64,000 nt of DNA from DATJGR01 sp963812255 (GCA_963812255.1 CAWEUM010000005.1:1488001-1552000); one strand, 5' to 3'; positions 15,900-25,071 are shown, numbered from the stretch's first letter. The notes: a model not told the origin generated them from the letters alone. Translations and numbers: made by a program.

Positions 15900-16514
15900 T
15901 CAGGTGCGCGCGACGGCCAGAAACACCGTATAGCGACGCTCGCCGCGCGGAATCTCGAAACAGGTGCTGAACTGCACGTCTCCAAAGCCGACCGTTCGCA
16001 ACGCAGTCTCCAGCGCGTTTCGATCGAAGCCGTGATGCACCGCCACGTCAGCACCATGAAACGATCCATCCTCGGCGTCGAGGTCCGCGATGCACAGGCA
16101 ACCGCCTGGCCGCAATAGCGCGCGCAATTTATCCAGTAGCGAGGTCGTGTCGGGGACGTGATGCAAGGTCATCATCGAATAGATGAGGTCGAAGCGTTCC
16201 ACCGGTAGCGGGTCAATCGTCAGGTCCAATGGACGCACGGTCATCTGATCGGCGCAGTGCGCAGCAATTTTTGCCCGCGCGACGTCGAGCATCCCGATTG
16301 AGTTGTCGGTCAGAACGATCGGTCCCAACGCATCGGCCAGTTCAAACGAGAGCAGTCCGGTGCCCGCGCCATACTCCAGCGCTCTCATATCCGATGACAA
16401 TTTCACTCGGGCGCGAATCGCCGCCGCAACTTCCTCCGCGCGGCGACGCTTGCCGGGATCCTCGTCCCACGTCGCGGCGCGTGCATCGAAACTGCCGCCT
16501 CCCGCCACGCCCAT
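15900..16514 (-). CDS. Class I SAM-dependent methyltransferase
   Basis: A 204-residue Rossmann-fold methyltransferase. Motif I is ALEYGAGTGLLSFELA (residues about 45-60), motif II ends in ivltDNSIGML, and the DLIYSMMTLHHVPD and LRPGGCLCIADLD blocks complete the class I signature. The substrate is unknown. The start is coupled to the upstream acyl-CoA dehydrogenase by a TGATG overlap of one base, so it is in the same transcription unit. No membrane segment is seen. Confidence 0.88.
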   Translation of the reverse strand: MGVAGGGSFDARAATWDEDPGKRRRAEEVAAAIRARVKLSSDMRALEYGAGTGLLSFELADALGPIVLTDNSIGMLDVARAKIAAHCADQMTVRPLDLTIDPLPVERFDLIYSMMTLHHVPDTTSLLDKLRALLRPGGCLCIADLDAEDGSFHGADVAVHHGFDRNALETALRTVGFGDVQFSTCFEIPRGERRYTVFLAVART

Positions 16515-17725
16515 CAGCCGCGACCGGTTGGCACTTCGTTGAACGGCACGCCCTTGTCGACGCGCACATCCTGCGGTAGTCCAAGGACGCGTTCGGCGAG
16601 GATATTCAGGAGGATCTCATCGGTTCCGCCGGCGATCCGGCCGCCCGGCGATGCCATGAACGTCAGCTGGATCAATCCAGCCGCCTCAGCCATTTCCGGG
16701 TCGTTGACCGCGCCGGCCATCTCGAGCAGGTCCATACAGAACGACGCCATGTCCTGCGTCTTCGGCGCGCCGACCGCTTTGCCGATCGAGTTTTCCGGGC
16801 CCGGCGTCTGGCCGCGCGACAGCGCCGTCATGGTGCGGTAGCCGGTGTACTTGAGGCCGGCTTCTTCCACGTACCAGTTCGCCAATCGCGCCCGAACGGC
16901 GCGGTCCTCGATCGCCGGTCGATCGTCGATCAAGACTTTCTGCGCGAGCTTGTAGGCGAGATTGAAATTGACCCCGGCGCCGCCTGCGCCGATCGATGCG
17001 CGCTCGTTCATCAGTGTGGTCAACGCCACCTGCCAGCCCTGGCCTACCGCACCAAGGCGCTGCGAATCCGGAATCCGCACGTCGGTGAAATACACTTCGT
17101 TGAAATTCGCCCCTCCGGAAATCTGTTTAATCGGCTTGATCTCGATGCCGGGCGACTTCATATCGAGGAAGAAATACGTCAGGCCTTTGTGCTTCGGTAC
17201 GGTCGGATCGGAACGCGTCACGAGAATGCCCCAGTCGCTATAGTGCGCGCCGGACGTCCAGATCTTCTGGCCGTTGACGATCCATTCATCGCCGCGCTTT
17301 TCCGAGCGGGTTCGCAGTGCCGCCAGGTCGGAACCACCCGCCGGCTCACTGAACAACTGGCACCAGATTTCTTCGCCGCTCGCAAGCTTCGGCAAATGGC
17401 GTTTCTTCTGCTCGTCGCTGGCGTAGCTCATCAACGTGGGCGCCGCCATGCCCTGACCGATCGTGAAAATACTCTGCGGCGTTTCGTACTTGCCTTCTTC
17501 CTGACCCCAGATCACCTGTTCCATCGCGCTCGCGCCTCGGCCGCCGTACTCCTTCGGCCAGCGCAGACACGCCCAACCCGCATCGAACTTGCGCTTCTGC
17601 CAGAGTTTTGCCTTACCGATGTAGTCGAGTCGATCGAGTTCGCTCGCGCTCGGCGTATTGGCCTTCAGCCAGGTGCGTGCTTCGTCGCGAAAGGCTGCTT
17701 CGGCCGGGGTGTCGTTGAAATCCAT
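16514..17725 (-). CDS. Acyl-CoA dehydrogenase, long subunit-like
   Basis: A 403-residue flavoprotein of the acyl-CoA dehydrogenase family. Landmarks are WPKEYGGRGAS in the N-terminal helical domain, CQLFSEPAGGSDLAALRTRSE and VNGQKIWTSGAHYSDWGILV in the FAD-binding middle domain, and GRIAGGTDEILLNILAERVLGLP at the C terminus. The YEGT position that supplies the usual catalytic glutamate reads AGGT, so any catalytic base lies elsewhere, as in steroid-type heteromeric dehydrogenases. It is 31 bases downstream of a second dehydrogenase gene, and the two may form a heteromer. Confidence 0.93.
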   Translation of the reverse strand: MDFNDTPAEAAFRDEARTWLKANTPSASELDRLDYIGKAKLWQKRKFDAGWACLRWPKEYGGRGASAMEQVIWGQEEGKYETPQSIFTIGQGMAAPTLMSYASDEQKKRHLPKLASGEEIWCQLFSEPAGGSDLAALRTRSEKRGDEWIVNGQKIWTSGAHYSDWGILVTRSDPTVPKHKGLTYFFLDMKSPGIEIKPIKQISGGANFNEVYFTDVRIPDSQRLGAVGQGWQVALTTLMNERASIGAGGAGVNFNLAYKLAQKVLIDDRPAIEDRAVRARLANWYVEEAGLKYTGYRTMTALSRGQTPGPENSIGKAVGAPKTQDMASFCMDLLEMAGAVNDPEMAEAAGLIQLTFMASPGGRIAGGTDEILLNILAERVLGLPQDVRVDKGVPFNEVPTGRG

Positions 17726-17756
17726 GATGTGCTCCGGAGGTGCGTTGTGATTCGAA

Positions 17757-18875
17757 TCAGGCGGCGTTGCTGTGTTCCACTGCAGTGATCAGCCGATCCT
17801 GCCAGAAGCCCTCGCTACCGATGTTCACCGACAGCAGCTTCGCGCGACGATAGAAGAACTGGCAATCGAACTCCCACGTGAAGCCCATGCCGCCGTGCGT
17901 CTGAATGTTTTCTTTCGATGCAAAGTAATACGCCTGAATCGCCGACACGCGGGCGGATGCCGCGGCGAGAGCGAGTTCAGCTGCATCGCTGTTCAGCGCC
18001 CACGCGCCGTAGTAGCAGTTGGAGCGCGCCAGCGTATTCTTGATGTACGCGTTGGCGAGCTTGTGCTTGATCGCCTGATAGGTCGCAATCGAGCGGCCGA
18101 ACGCGTAGCGGCCCAACGCGTATTCCTTGGCTTGGTCGAGCGCGGCATCCGCCCCGCCGACCTGCTCCCACGCAAAGAGAATTGCGGCTCGATCGAGCAG
18201 CTTCTGCGTCAGCGCCCAACCTTCGCCGTCGCCGCCGAGCAGTTCTGCATCCGCACTGCGCAGCGTGATCGACGCATGCGAACGGGTCGGATCGAGCGTG
18301 GACACCGTGCTGCGTTTGACATTGCGCTGCGTCAGATCGACGAGATAACAGCTGGCTTTGTCGCCCACGCGACTCTTCGCGACAACCACGGCGAAGTGGG
18401 CAATGTCGCCGTCCGGCACCGCGAGTTTGGTACCGCGCAGCCGACCCTTAGCGAGACCAACCTTCAGGCTCTTCGGCGTCGGCCGTCCAGGACCTTCAGC
18501 GAGTGCGAATGTGCCAATCACCTCGCCGGTGGCGAGCCGAGGCAGCCAGCGCTCCTTTTGTTCCTCGTTGCCGGCGAGCAGCAGGGCTTCGGTGGCAAGG
18601 TACACCGACGACGAGAACGGTACCGGCGCAACGGCGCGCCCGAGTTCTTCGGCGATGACGCAGAGTTCGAGGTAGCCCAGCCCCAGGCCACCGTATTGCT
18701 CCGGAATCGTGGTTGCAGTCCAACCCATTTCACCGATTCCGCGCCATAGCTTCTCGTCGTACGACGCCTTGCCGTCCAGAATTTTCCGAACCGCCGCCGG
18801 CGGGCAGTTGTCCTTCAGAAATCCGTGCGCCTGCTCCCGCAGCAGGTTTTGCTCTTCGGAAAATTCGAAATTCAT
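17757..18875 (-). CDS. Acyl-CoA dehydrogenase, short subunit-like
   Basis: A 372-residue acyl-CoA dehydrogenase homologue. It starts MNFEFSEEQNLLREQAHGFLKDN, has IPEQYGGLGLGYLEL, a degenerate middle domain (TFALAEGPGRPTPKSLKV), FGRSIATYQAIKHKLANAYI and ends with QTHGGMGFTWEFDCQFFYRRAKLL. The YEGT-type catalytic motif is absent. This resembles the second subunit of paired dehydrogenases that oxidise bulky acyl-CoA such as steroid side chains; that substrate is inference. ATG 18875 is chosen because the longer open frame to 19061 runs through a low-complexity repeat. Confidence 0.9.
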   Translation of the reverse strand: MNFEFSEEQNLLREQAHGFLKDNCPPAAVRKILDGKASYDEKLWRGIGEMGWTATTIPEQYGGLGLGYLELCVIAEELGRAVAPVPFSSSVYLATEALLLAGNEEQKERWLPRLATGEVIGTFALAEGPGRPTPKSLKVGLAKGRLRGTKLAVPDGDIAHFAVVVAKSRVGDKASCYLVDLTQRNVKRSTVSTLDPTRSHASITLRSADAELLGGDGEGWALTQKLLDRAAILFAWEQVGGADAALDQAKEYALGRYAFGRSIATYQAIKHKLANAYIKNTLARSNCYYGAWALNSDAAELALAAASARVSAIQAYYFASKENIQTHGGMGFTWEFDCQFFYRRAKLLSVNIGSEGFWQDRLITAVEHSNAA

Positions 18876-18970
18876 CGTTGTCCCCCACCCTCGTAAAAGA
18901 GTCTGTAAATCAAGCGAATTACCATTGTCCACGCTTTCGCGGTTGCCGCAACCGACCTCCGCTACTTCCC

Positions 18971-19026
18971 TCCTTGCTCGCTCCTTCCTCCCTCCTTCTT
19001 CCGCTCCTTGCTCGCTCCTTCCTCCC
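18971..19026. repeat. Polypyrimidine tract with a 34-bp tandem duplication
   Basis: A 22-base C/T-rich string beginning TCCTTGCTCGCTCCTTCC occurs twice, at 18971-18992 and 19005-19026, with a period of 34 bases. It sits in a pyrimidine-rich stretch of about 70 bases on the plus strand, between the divergent acyl-CoA dehydrogenase and nadE starts. It lies in the likely leader or promoter zone of nadE. Confidence 0.85.
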
Positions 19027-19105
19027 CTCCTTCCTCCTGGTCGTGCGTTGCAAACGCACACCCGCGCGAGGATCGTCCGCCGCCTTTCGCGCTACACTCC
19101 AAAAC

Positions 19106-21040
19106 ATGAACGACATGACCGAGTTTGGCTATCTGCGCGCCGCCGCCTGTGCACCCCTGGTTGCGCTGGCCGATCCGGCCGAAAATGCCACTCGCATCAG
19201 TGCAGAGTTCCACCAACTGGCCGCCGAAGGGGCGAGTGTCGTGTTGTTTCCTGAGCTGTCGATCACCGGTTACAGCTGCGAAGATCTGTTTTTCACGCAA
19301 TCCCTGCTCGACGCGACCCGCGACGCACTGGATTCGTTGGTGCGAGCCACATCTGGCGCTCAGGCCGTCCTGATCGTCGGCGCGCCATGGCTGCTCGCCG
19401 ACGGCCGCCTGATCAACTGTGCGTTCGTCGCGGCGCGAGGTCGCTTGTTGGGCGCCGTGCCGAAATCGGTACAGCCCAACTATGGCGAGTTTTATGAGAA
19501 GCGCTGGTTCGTCTCTGGCACCGATATCGAGCAAGCGATCGACGATGTCCGGTTCGGGACATTTGCGCTCGCAACGAATCAGTTGTTCGCAGTCGGCGCC
19601 ACGCGGTTCGCAATCGAGATCTGCGAAGACCTGTGGGCGCCGGACCCGATCGGCAACCGGCACGCGCTCGCCGGCGCCGATCTGATCCTGAATCCATCCG
19701 CAAGCACCGAGCTGATCGGCAAGGCCGACTACCGGCGCAACCTCGTGCGCATGGCCAGCGGCCAACGCGTCTGCGGTTATCTGTTTGCGTCATGCGGACC
19801 GATGGAATCGACAAAAGACGTCGTATTCGGCGGCCATCTGATCGCCAGTGAAAACGGAGTGCTGCTCGCCGAATCGGAACGATTCAACCTGGCGTCCGCG
19901 CGGCTCATCGTCGAGTTCGATCGCGAAAAGGTGCGCCATGACCGTGCCTTCAACAACACGTTTGCCGCTGCGGCGCGTCCGGCGGCGTATCGGCTCATCG
20001 ACACCGGTGTGACGCCCTCGCCGTTGACGACGTTGACGCGCCAATATCCGTCGCATCCATTTGTGCCCGACGACGAACACGAATTCGACGCGCGCGCGCA
20101 GGAAATTCTATCGATTCAGGCAACGGGCCTGGCACGGCGCCAGATCGCGGCGGGTTCAAAGACGCTGGTGATCGGACTATCCGGCGGACTCGACTCGACC
20201 CTGGCATTTCTCGTCTGCCTCGATGCGCTCACCAAGCGCGATCGCCCGTCGTCAACCGTGCACGCGGTGACGATGCCTGGACCGGGGACCAGTGTCGGGA
20301 CGCTGAAATCGGCACGCGCGCTGGCCAAATCCGGTGGCACGACATTGATCGAAATTCCCATTGCTGCGGCCGTGAAACAACATCTGAAGGATCTGCAACA
20401 CGGCCTCGAGTTGCGTGATGTCGTCTTCGAAAACGCGCAGGCGCGCGAGCGTACGCAGTTGTTGTTCAACTACGCGAACAAAGTCGACGGGATCGTCGTC
20501 GGCACTGGCGACTTGTCCGAACTCGCGCTCGGCTGGTGCACGTTCAACGCCGATCAAATGGCCAACTACAACGTCAACGCGAGCGTGCCGAAGACGATGA
20601 TCAGCTATCTGGTACGCTGGTACGCGCGTCATCGGGCGACCGACGACCTCGCAAAGGTGCTCGAAACGGTGCTGAGTACACCGATCAGCCCCGAGCTGCT
20701 GCCACCCGGCGACGACGGCGCGATCAGTCAAACGACCGAATCGATCATCGGGCCGTACGAGCTGCACGACTTCTTCATGTATCACTACCTGCGCAACGGC
20801 TTCGGCCCGCGCAAGACATACGCGCTCGCTCGCGCAAGTTTCGCCGATGCCTACAGCAGTGACGAGGTGAAACGCTGGATGAAACTGTTTTTCGAGCGAT
20901 TCTTCACGCAGCAGTTCAAACGCACGACCCTGCCCTCCGGACCGAAGGTGGGTACTGTCAGCCTGTCGCCGCGCGGCGACTGGCGGATGCCCGATGAAGC
21001 GAGGGCCGATGCATTGATTGCCAGCATCGACGCGCTTTGA
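19106..21040 (+). CDS. nadE: Glutamine-dependent NAD+ synthase
   Basis: A 644-residue two-domain enzyme that makes NAD+ from nicotinic acid adenine dinucleotide with ATP and glutamine-derived ammonia. The N-terminal glutaminase (nitrilase) domain shows Glu50 (LFPELS), Lys120 (AVPKSV) and Cys173 (EICEDLW). The C-terminal synthetase domain has the PP-loop SGGLDST near residue 360 and VGTGDLSELALGWCTFNADQMANYNVNASVPKT across residues about 469-502. ATG 19106 is chosen; ATG 19115 is the near alternative. The long open frame upstream is only overlap with the dehydrogenase. Confidence 0.95.
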   Translation: MNDMTEFGYLRAAACAPLVALADPAENATRISAEFHQLAAEGASVVLFPELSITGYSCEDLFFTQSLLDATRDALDSLVRATSGAQAVLIVGAPWLLADGRLINCAFVAARGRLLGAVPKSVQPNYGEFYEKRWFVSGTDIEQAIDDVRFGTFALATNQLFAVGATRFAIEICEDLWAPDPIGNRHALAGADLILNPSASTELIGKADYRRNLVRMASGQRVCGYLFASCGPMESTKDVVFGGHLIASENGVLLAESERFNLASARLIVEFDREKVRHDRAFNNTFAAAARPAAYRLIDTGVTPSPLTTLTRQYPSHPFVPDDEHEFDARAQEILSIQATGLARRQIAAGSKTLVIGLSGGLDSTLAFLVCLDALTKRDRPSSTVHAVTMPGPGTSVGTLKSARALAKSGGTTLIEIPIAAAVKQHLKDLQHGLELRDVVFENAQARERTQLLFNYANKVDGIVVGTGDLSELALGWCTFNADQMANYNVNASVPKTMISYLVRWYARHRATDDLAKVLETVLSTPISPELLPPGDDGAISQTTESIIGPYELHDFFMYHYLRNGFGPRKTYALARASFADAYSSDEVKRWMKLFFERFFTQQFKRTTLPSGPKVGTVSLSPRGDWRMPDEARADALIASIDAL

Positions 21041-21051
21041 CGCAGCCGACC

Positions 21052-21867
21052 ATGCGCGTCCTCATCGTCGGATCGATCACGCGCGACACCAATATCTACG
21101 ACGGCCTCGCCCAGCACGCCTTTGGCGGGACCGCGTTGTTTGCCGCGCGCACATATAGCGCGCTGGGCGTGGATGTCCGCCTCGTGACCCGCATCGCAGC
21201 CGCCGATCACGATCGAATTGCCGCGGAACTACCTGGTGTCGAATTGATTGCCCAGCCATCCGCGGTCACGACGGCATTCGAGAACGACTATGGCTGCGCC
21301 GACGAGCGAACCCAACGGGTAACCGCAGTCGCAGCGCCAATCGCTTATCACACGGACTACATTGCGGACGTCGGCTGGCTTCACCTCGGGCCGCTACATC
21401 CGTTCGATTTGAACGCAGCCTGGCTCGGCGTTCGCGAGATACCCATCGGCATCGATCTGCAAGGCTTCGCTCGGCGTATCGACGGAGGAAGTGTGATTCC
21501 TGAGATCGATCCGCGCGTCGTCGAGTTGTTGCCGTGCATCACCTGGCTCAAAGCATCTCGCACGGAATGGCGCACGTTGCAGGCACATCTAAACCTCGCG
21601 CCGCCGGAGTGTCCGGAACCTGCCTCAACGGAAACGTTGGTCACCGACGGGGCGGCCGGCGGAATTCTTCTGCGGAGCGGCCAGCGCGACGTGCGCTGGT
21701 CGGCTGCGCCGCCAGTCGAAAACTGCGATCCAACCGGAGCCGGCGACGTATTCTTTGCCGCATATCTCTATCATCGTGCAGGGAAGCGCGCCGCGGTGGG
21801 TCGCGGGGCGGACGCCGCGGCGCGGATCGCGAGCGCGTTCTTACTGCAACGGCGCGACGGAACCTGA
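21052..21867 (+). CDS. PfkB-family carbohydrate or nucleoside kinase
   Basis: A 271-residue ribokinase-like protein. The N-terminal MRVLIVGSITRDTNI and FGGTALFAARTYSALGVDVRLVTRI regions match the substrate domain, and the signature NCDPTGAGDVFFAAYLYH near the C terminus supplies the catalytic aspartate and anion hole (GAGD). At about 270 residues it is shorter than ribokinase (about 310). The sugar substrate is unknown. ATG 21052 lies 11 bases after the nadE stop; a TTG at 21037 that overlaps nadE is less likely. Confidence 0.85.
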   Translation: MRVLIVGSITRDTNIYDGLAQHAFGGTALFAARTYSALGVDVRLVTRIAAADHDRIAAELPGVELIAQPSAVTTAFENDYGCADERTQRVTAVAAPIAYHTDYIADVGWLHLGPLHPFDLNAAWLGVREIPIGIDLQGFARRIDGGSVIPEIDPRVVELLPCITWLKASRTEWRTLQAHLNLAPPECPEPASTETLVTDGAAGGILLRSGQRDVRWSAAPPVENCDPTGAGDVFFAAYLYHRAGKRAAVGRGADAAARIASAFLLQRRDGT

Positions 21868-21873
21868 TTGCGC

Positions 21874-22476
21874 TCAGGCCGAACTCGGCGGTGCATTTGC
21901 GAGCGCCCTGTGCACATGCACGATGCGCTGCCCCGCGGTAAAACACGTCGTCAGTGCCAGAACGTATGCCATCAACTCCGGCAAATGTACGACCAGCAAT
22001 GCGCCCATGATGATCACCCGCTCGGTGCGGCTGAACCAACCCACCGTGCACGCGATCCCTAGTGCTTCCGCGCGGGCGCGTACATAGCTCGTCAGGCTCC
22101 CGCCAAGCAATGCGATGACGATCGCGCCGACGGCGAGATCGGAGCCGCGGCCGGCTAGGTAGATCGCCACACCCGCCAGCGCCGCCGCCTCGCCGATGCG
22201 GTCGAATGTCGAATCCAGGAACGCACCGACCTCGCTGAACGTCTCGGTGCGCCGCGCAAGCGCCCCGTCTATGCTGTCGGTGAGGCTGCCGGCGGCAAAG
22301 ATCCACGCACCCAGCGACAACCAGCCCTGCGCGAACAGCGGCGCCGAGGCGATGGTGACGAACAGGCCCGCGAATGACACCTGGTTCGGCGTGACGCCGC
22401 ATGCTGCGAGCATGGCCACGAGCCCCTGCGTCAGCCGTTCCCAGCCTTGCTTGATCGATGTTCGGAGTGCTTCCAC
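21874..22476 (-). CDS. CDP-alcohol phosphatidyltransferase family protein
   Basis: A membrane enzyme of about 200 residues. The CDP-alcohol signature DG-x2-AR-x8-G-x3-D-x3-D is exact: DGALAR, then G, then two aspartates in AFLDSTFD. It transfers a phosphatidyl or related group from a CDP-alcohol to an alcohol acceptor in membrane lipid synthesis; inositol-phosphate or glycerophosphate-type acceptors are possible. About five membrane spans follow from hydrophobicity. I chose GTG 22476, which avoids overlap with the divergent gene at 22519; GTG codons further upstream are possible. It converges on the PfkB gene 6 bases away. Confidence 0.85.
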   Translation of the reverse strand: MEALRTSIKQGWERLTQGLVAMLAACGVTPNQVSFAGLFVTIASAPLFAQGWLSLGAWIFAAGSLTDSIDGALARRTETFSEVGAFLDSTFDRIGEAAALAGVAIYLAGRGSDLAVGAIVIALLGGSLTSYVRARAEALGIACTVGWFSRTERVIIMGALLVVHLPELMAYVLALTTCFTAGQRIVHVHRALANAPPSSA

Positions 22477-22518
22477 AATTCGGGCGAGTATGTACGCGAA
22501 CGCATTCTTGCCCACCTC

Positions 22519-23151
22519 ATGAGTCAACACAATCAGACGCACGACCGCACGCACGTCGAAACCGAGGACGTGCTCGAGTTCTGGTTCGGCACGATGACGG
22601 ACGGGGTTTGCAGCGCCGCCACACGACGCCGCTGGTTCGCCGCGGATCCTGCGTTCGATCGGGAGATCACGGAACGGTTCGCCCCATTACTGGAAGGCGC
22701 TGCGGGTGGCGCGCTGTCGCATTGGTTGGCAGAAGCGCGCGGTCGCCTTGCGTTCATCATCGTAACGGATCAGTTTTCCCGACAGATCCACAGAGGGCTG
22801 CGCGAAGCGTTCGAGACCGATAAGCTCGCGGTAGCGGCCGCGCGCGACGGCATCGATCTCCGCCACGACCGGCTGCTTTCGATCGACGAGCGCTCATTCT
22901 TCTATATGCCATTCAAACACTCGGAATCGCTTGTCGACCAGCACACATCCGTCGAACTGTTCACGCAACTCGCAGACGAAACGCGGCCTGCCCACCGCGC
23001 AGTCGCAGACAACGCGCTTCGCTACGCGCTGAATCACCGCGATATTGTGGATCGGTTTGGTCGCTTTCCGCACCGCAATGAATGCCTGGGACGCGCGTCG
23101 ACCGATGCTGAGGTCGCATTTCTACGTGATGCGAGTCGTTTCGGTCAGTAG
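22519..23151 (+). CDS. DUF924 family protein
   Basis: A 210-residue soluble protein of the DUF924 family. Diagnostic strings are DVLEFWFGTM at the start, RRRWFAADPAFDREITERF, LAFIIVTDQFSRQIHRG, FFYMPFKHSES and NHRDIVDRFGRFPHRNECLGR, which end the helical TPR-like fold. The function is unknown. The full-length size of about 180-210 residues is normal. ATG 22519 is preceded by sequence that overlaps the promoter side of the divergent phosphatidyltransferase gene. Confidence 0.9.
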   Translation: MSQHNQTHDRTHVETEDVLEFWFGTMTDGVCSAATRRRWFAADPAFDREITERFAPLLEGAAGGALSHWLAEARGRLAFIIVTDQFSRQIHRGLREAFETDKLAVAAARDGIDLRHDRLLSIDERSFFYMPFKHSESLVDQHTSVELFTQLADETRPAHRAVADNALRYALNHRDIVDRFGRFPHRNECLGRASTDAEVAFLRDASRFGQ

Positions 23152-23211
23152 AGGATACGTCGTCTACTCAGTGCTCACGTTCATTTCGTAGATGTCGTTG
23201 AGATCGTAGCT

Positions 23212-24123
23212 CTATTTCCCCAACGTGACGCCACCGAGATAAAACGTCCGACCGGCATAGCGTCGGGTCGAGTAGATGACCACCGCGTTGACGCGCGCAA
23301 CGTCCTGATCGAACAGTCCCGCCAGACGCAACGTGATCCGACATGGGCCGGGGCCACAGTCGAACGTACGATAGACATGATCCATTGGGGCATGGTCGAG
23401 GCGCACCGAGATCGTGATCGGAAGTGGCGCAGATCCCGCAACGTACACGTCCACGAGCAGCGCAGAGTAGGACCGCCAGTCAGCAATCGGTTGGCCCATC
23501 CAGACGCCCGGGTAATCATGATGGTCGCCCAGAGTGATCTTCATGACCGGTCCGTCGATGCGCCAATCCGCCGGCGGTGCGACGATTTCCGTCGTGTCGC
23601 TGCTGCCGATCAGATACGGCGTGTATATCGAATCGAATCGCACCAACGCAGGAATGAGCGACACGCGATAGCGTTCGATCAGCAACGCATGGGCCACCGG
23701 CCACAGCGAAGCAATCAGCAACAGCACGGCCGCCGCGATACCGGGACGATGCGGAATCAGTTTCTCGCGCGCGCCCCAGATGCATAGCGCCGCACTCATG
23801 CCGAGCATGTCATGGAACACGTCTGAAGCCTCCGCATCGCCGCCGGTCGCCGCCTGAAGCAGTTCAGTGCCGACTGCGAGACTGAATCCGACGAGTGCGG
23901 TCGTTGCGACCGTGGCGCCACCGCGCGTCCAGCGTCGAATGAACTGCAACAACACCCAGGTGACGCACGCGAACCACGATCCGTGCACCGCATCCGGCAA
24001 CGCGCCCGAGAGACGTCCTAACTCGGGCAGTTTGATCAATTGCTGCTGCTGCGCGAACAACAACACGATCAGCGCTCCGACACCCAGCATCAGGTGGAGC
24101 CTTCCGGGACGAGTCGGATACAC
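23212..24123 (-). CDS. VanZ-like membrane protein with a C-terminal beta-sandwich-like extension
   Basis: A 303-residue protein. The first half has about four or five membrane helices with the VanZ-like pattern VHGSWFACVTWVLLQFI, then AVGTELLQAATGGDAEASDVFHDMLGMSAAL, where the E-x-x-Q and D-x-x-x-D-x-x-G residues fit the family. The second half (from about residue 170) is an exported beta-rich domain with regular strands, similar in feel to carbohydrate-binding sandwiches. VanZ itself lowers teicoplanin susceptibility; the role here is unknown. GTG 24123 is preceded by AAGGAAAG. Confidence 0.75.
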   Translation of the reverse strand: MYPTRPGRLHLMLGVGALIVLLFAQQQQLIKLPELGRLSGALPDAVHGSWFACVTWVLLQFIRRWTRGGATVATTALVGFSLAVGTELLQAATGGDAEASDVFHDMLGMSAALCIWGAREKLIPHRPGIAAAVLLLIASLWPVAHALLIERYRVSLIPALVRFDSIYTPYLIGSSDTTEIVAPPADWRIDGPVMKITLGDHHDYPGVWMGQPIADWRSYSALLVDVYVAGSAPLPITISVRLDHAPMDHVYRTFDCGPGPCRITLRLAGLFDQDVARVNAVVIYSTRRYAGRTFYLGGVTLGK

Positions 24124-24161
24124 TGCCTGTCTTTCCTTCCAGACCAAGATGGGGTGACACG

Positions 24162-24800
24162 ATGAAATTCGACCTCGCAATGACCGACGAGTTGCTGGCC
24201 ACCACACGCGCCGTCCGCAAGCGACTAGACCTAGATCGAAAAGTGCCGCGAGAAGTGATCATGGAGTGCCTCGAACTCGCGGTGCAAGCACCGACCGGAT
24301 CGAATTCGCAAGGCTGGCGCTGGCTGATCGTAGACGATCCGGCCAAGAAACAGGCGCTCGCCGATCTGTATCGCAAGGGCGGCGAAGCGTATCTATCGAC
24401 AGCCGCCGAGCAAGCCAAGGAATCCGGCAATGCGCAGACGCTGCGCGTGTACGACTCGGCGATGTACCTCATTGATATCCTGCACAAGGTGCCGCTGCAC
24501 GTCATCCCGTGTCTCGAGGGCCGGCCGCCGGAAGGCACACCGACACCGATGTTGGCGGGCTATTTCGGCTCGATTTTTCCGGCCGTCTGGAGCTTCCAAC
24601 TCGCGGCACGGTCGCGTGGTCTCGGCACCGTGTTGACGACGCTGCACCTGATCCACGAGAAGGAAGCCGCCGAGATTCTCGGCGTGCCGGACAACGTGAT
24701 GCAGATTGCGCTGTTGCCGGTCGCCTACACGAAGGGCACCGACTTCAAACGTGCACAGCGCCCACCGGTATCGAACATCACGCACTTCAATACCTGGTGA
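24162..24800 (+). CDS. Nitroreductase family protein
   Basis: A 212-residue FMN-dependent oxidoreductase. TTRAVRKRLDLDRKVPREVIMECLELAVQAPTGSNSQGWRW covers the N-terminal FMN-phosphate site (R-x-x-R, then PTGSNSQ). The centre has FPAVWSFQLAARSRGLGTVLTTL and the end LGVPDNVMQIALLPVAYT, both typical of the fold. It reduces nitro compounds, quinones or enones with NAD(P)H; the physiological substrate is unknown. It is divergent from the VanZ-like gene, and a small gene follows 1 base after its stop. Confidence 0.92.
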   Translation: MKFDLAMTDELLATTRAVRKRLDLDRKVPREVIMECLELAVQAPTGSNSQGWRWLIVDDPAKKQALADLYRKGGEAYLSTAAEQAKESGNAQTLRVYDSAMYLIDILHKVPLHVIPCLEGRPPEGTPTPMLAGYFGSIFPAVWSFQLAARSRGLGTVLTTLHLIHEKEAAEILGVPDNVMQIALLPVAYTKGTDFKRAQRPPVSNITHFNTW

Positions 24801-24801
24801 C

Positions 24802-25071
24802 ATGATCAGCGTCTCGCTGGTCGACGCGAACACTTACGAGGTGATCGTGTCGGGTGACACCGAAACCGCCCATCGGGTTCGCATGTCGCCCGACTACTAC
24901 CGAAAACTCAGCGGCGCCACCGTAACGCACGAATGGGTGCTGGTGCAGGCGTTTCAGTTCCTGCTGGAGCGAGAACCGAATACGTCGATTCTCGAGGAGT
25001 TCGACCTGTCGGTGATCAACCGCTATTTCCCGGAGTTCGAAGACGAGATGACGCAACGGCTGGGCCGGTGA
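24802..25071 (+). CDS. Small conserved hypothetical protein
   Basis: An 89-residue acidic protein that I do not recognise. It has a beta-like N-terminal half (MISVSLVDANTYEVIVSGDT, HRVRMSPDYYRKL) and a helical C-terminal half ending in NRYFPEFEDEMTQRLGR. Starting 1 base after the nitroreductase stop, it is almost certainly cotranscribed and perhaps functionally linked. No metal or cofactor motif is visible. Confidence 0.7.
   Translation: MISVSLVDANTYEVIVSGDTETAHRVRMSPDYYRKLSGATVTHEWVLVQAFQFLLEREPNTSILEEFDLSVINRYFPEFEDEMTQRLGR

Noticed and set aside
18960..19040. CRISPR-like repeat
   Set aside because: Only two imperfectly bounded units with a 34-base period and no spacers; a simple tandem duplication explains it.
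18713..19105. N-terminal extension of nadE
   Set aside because: It overlaps the divergent acyl-CoA dehydrogenase and crosses the pyrimidine tract; NAD synthase homology starts at ATG 19106.
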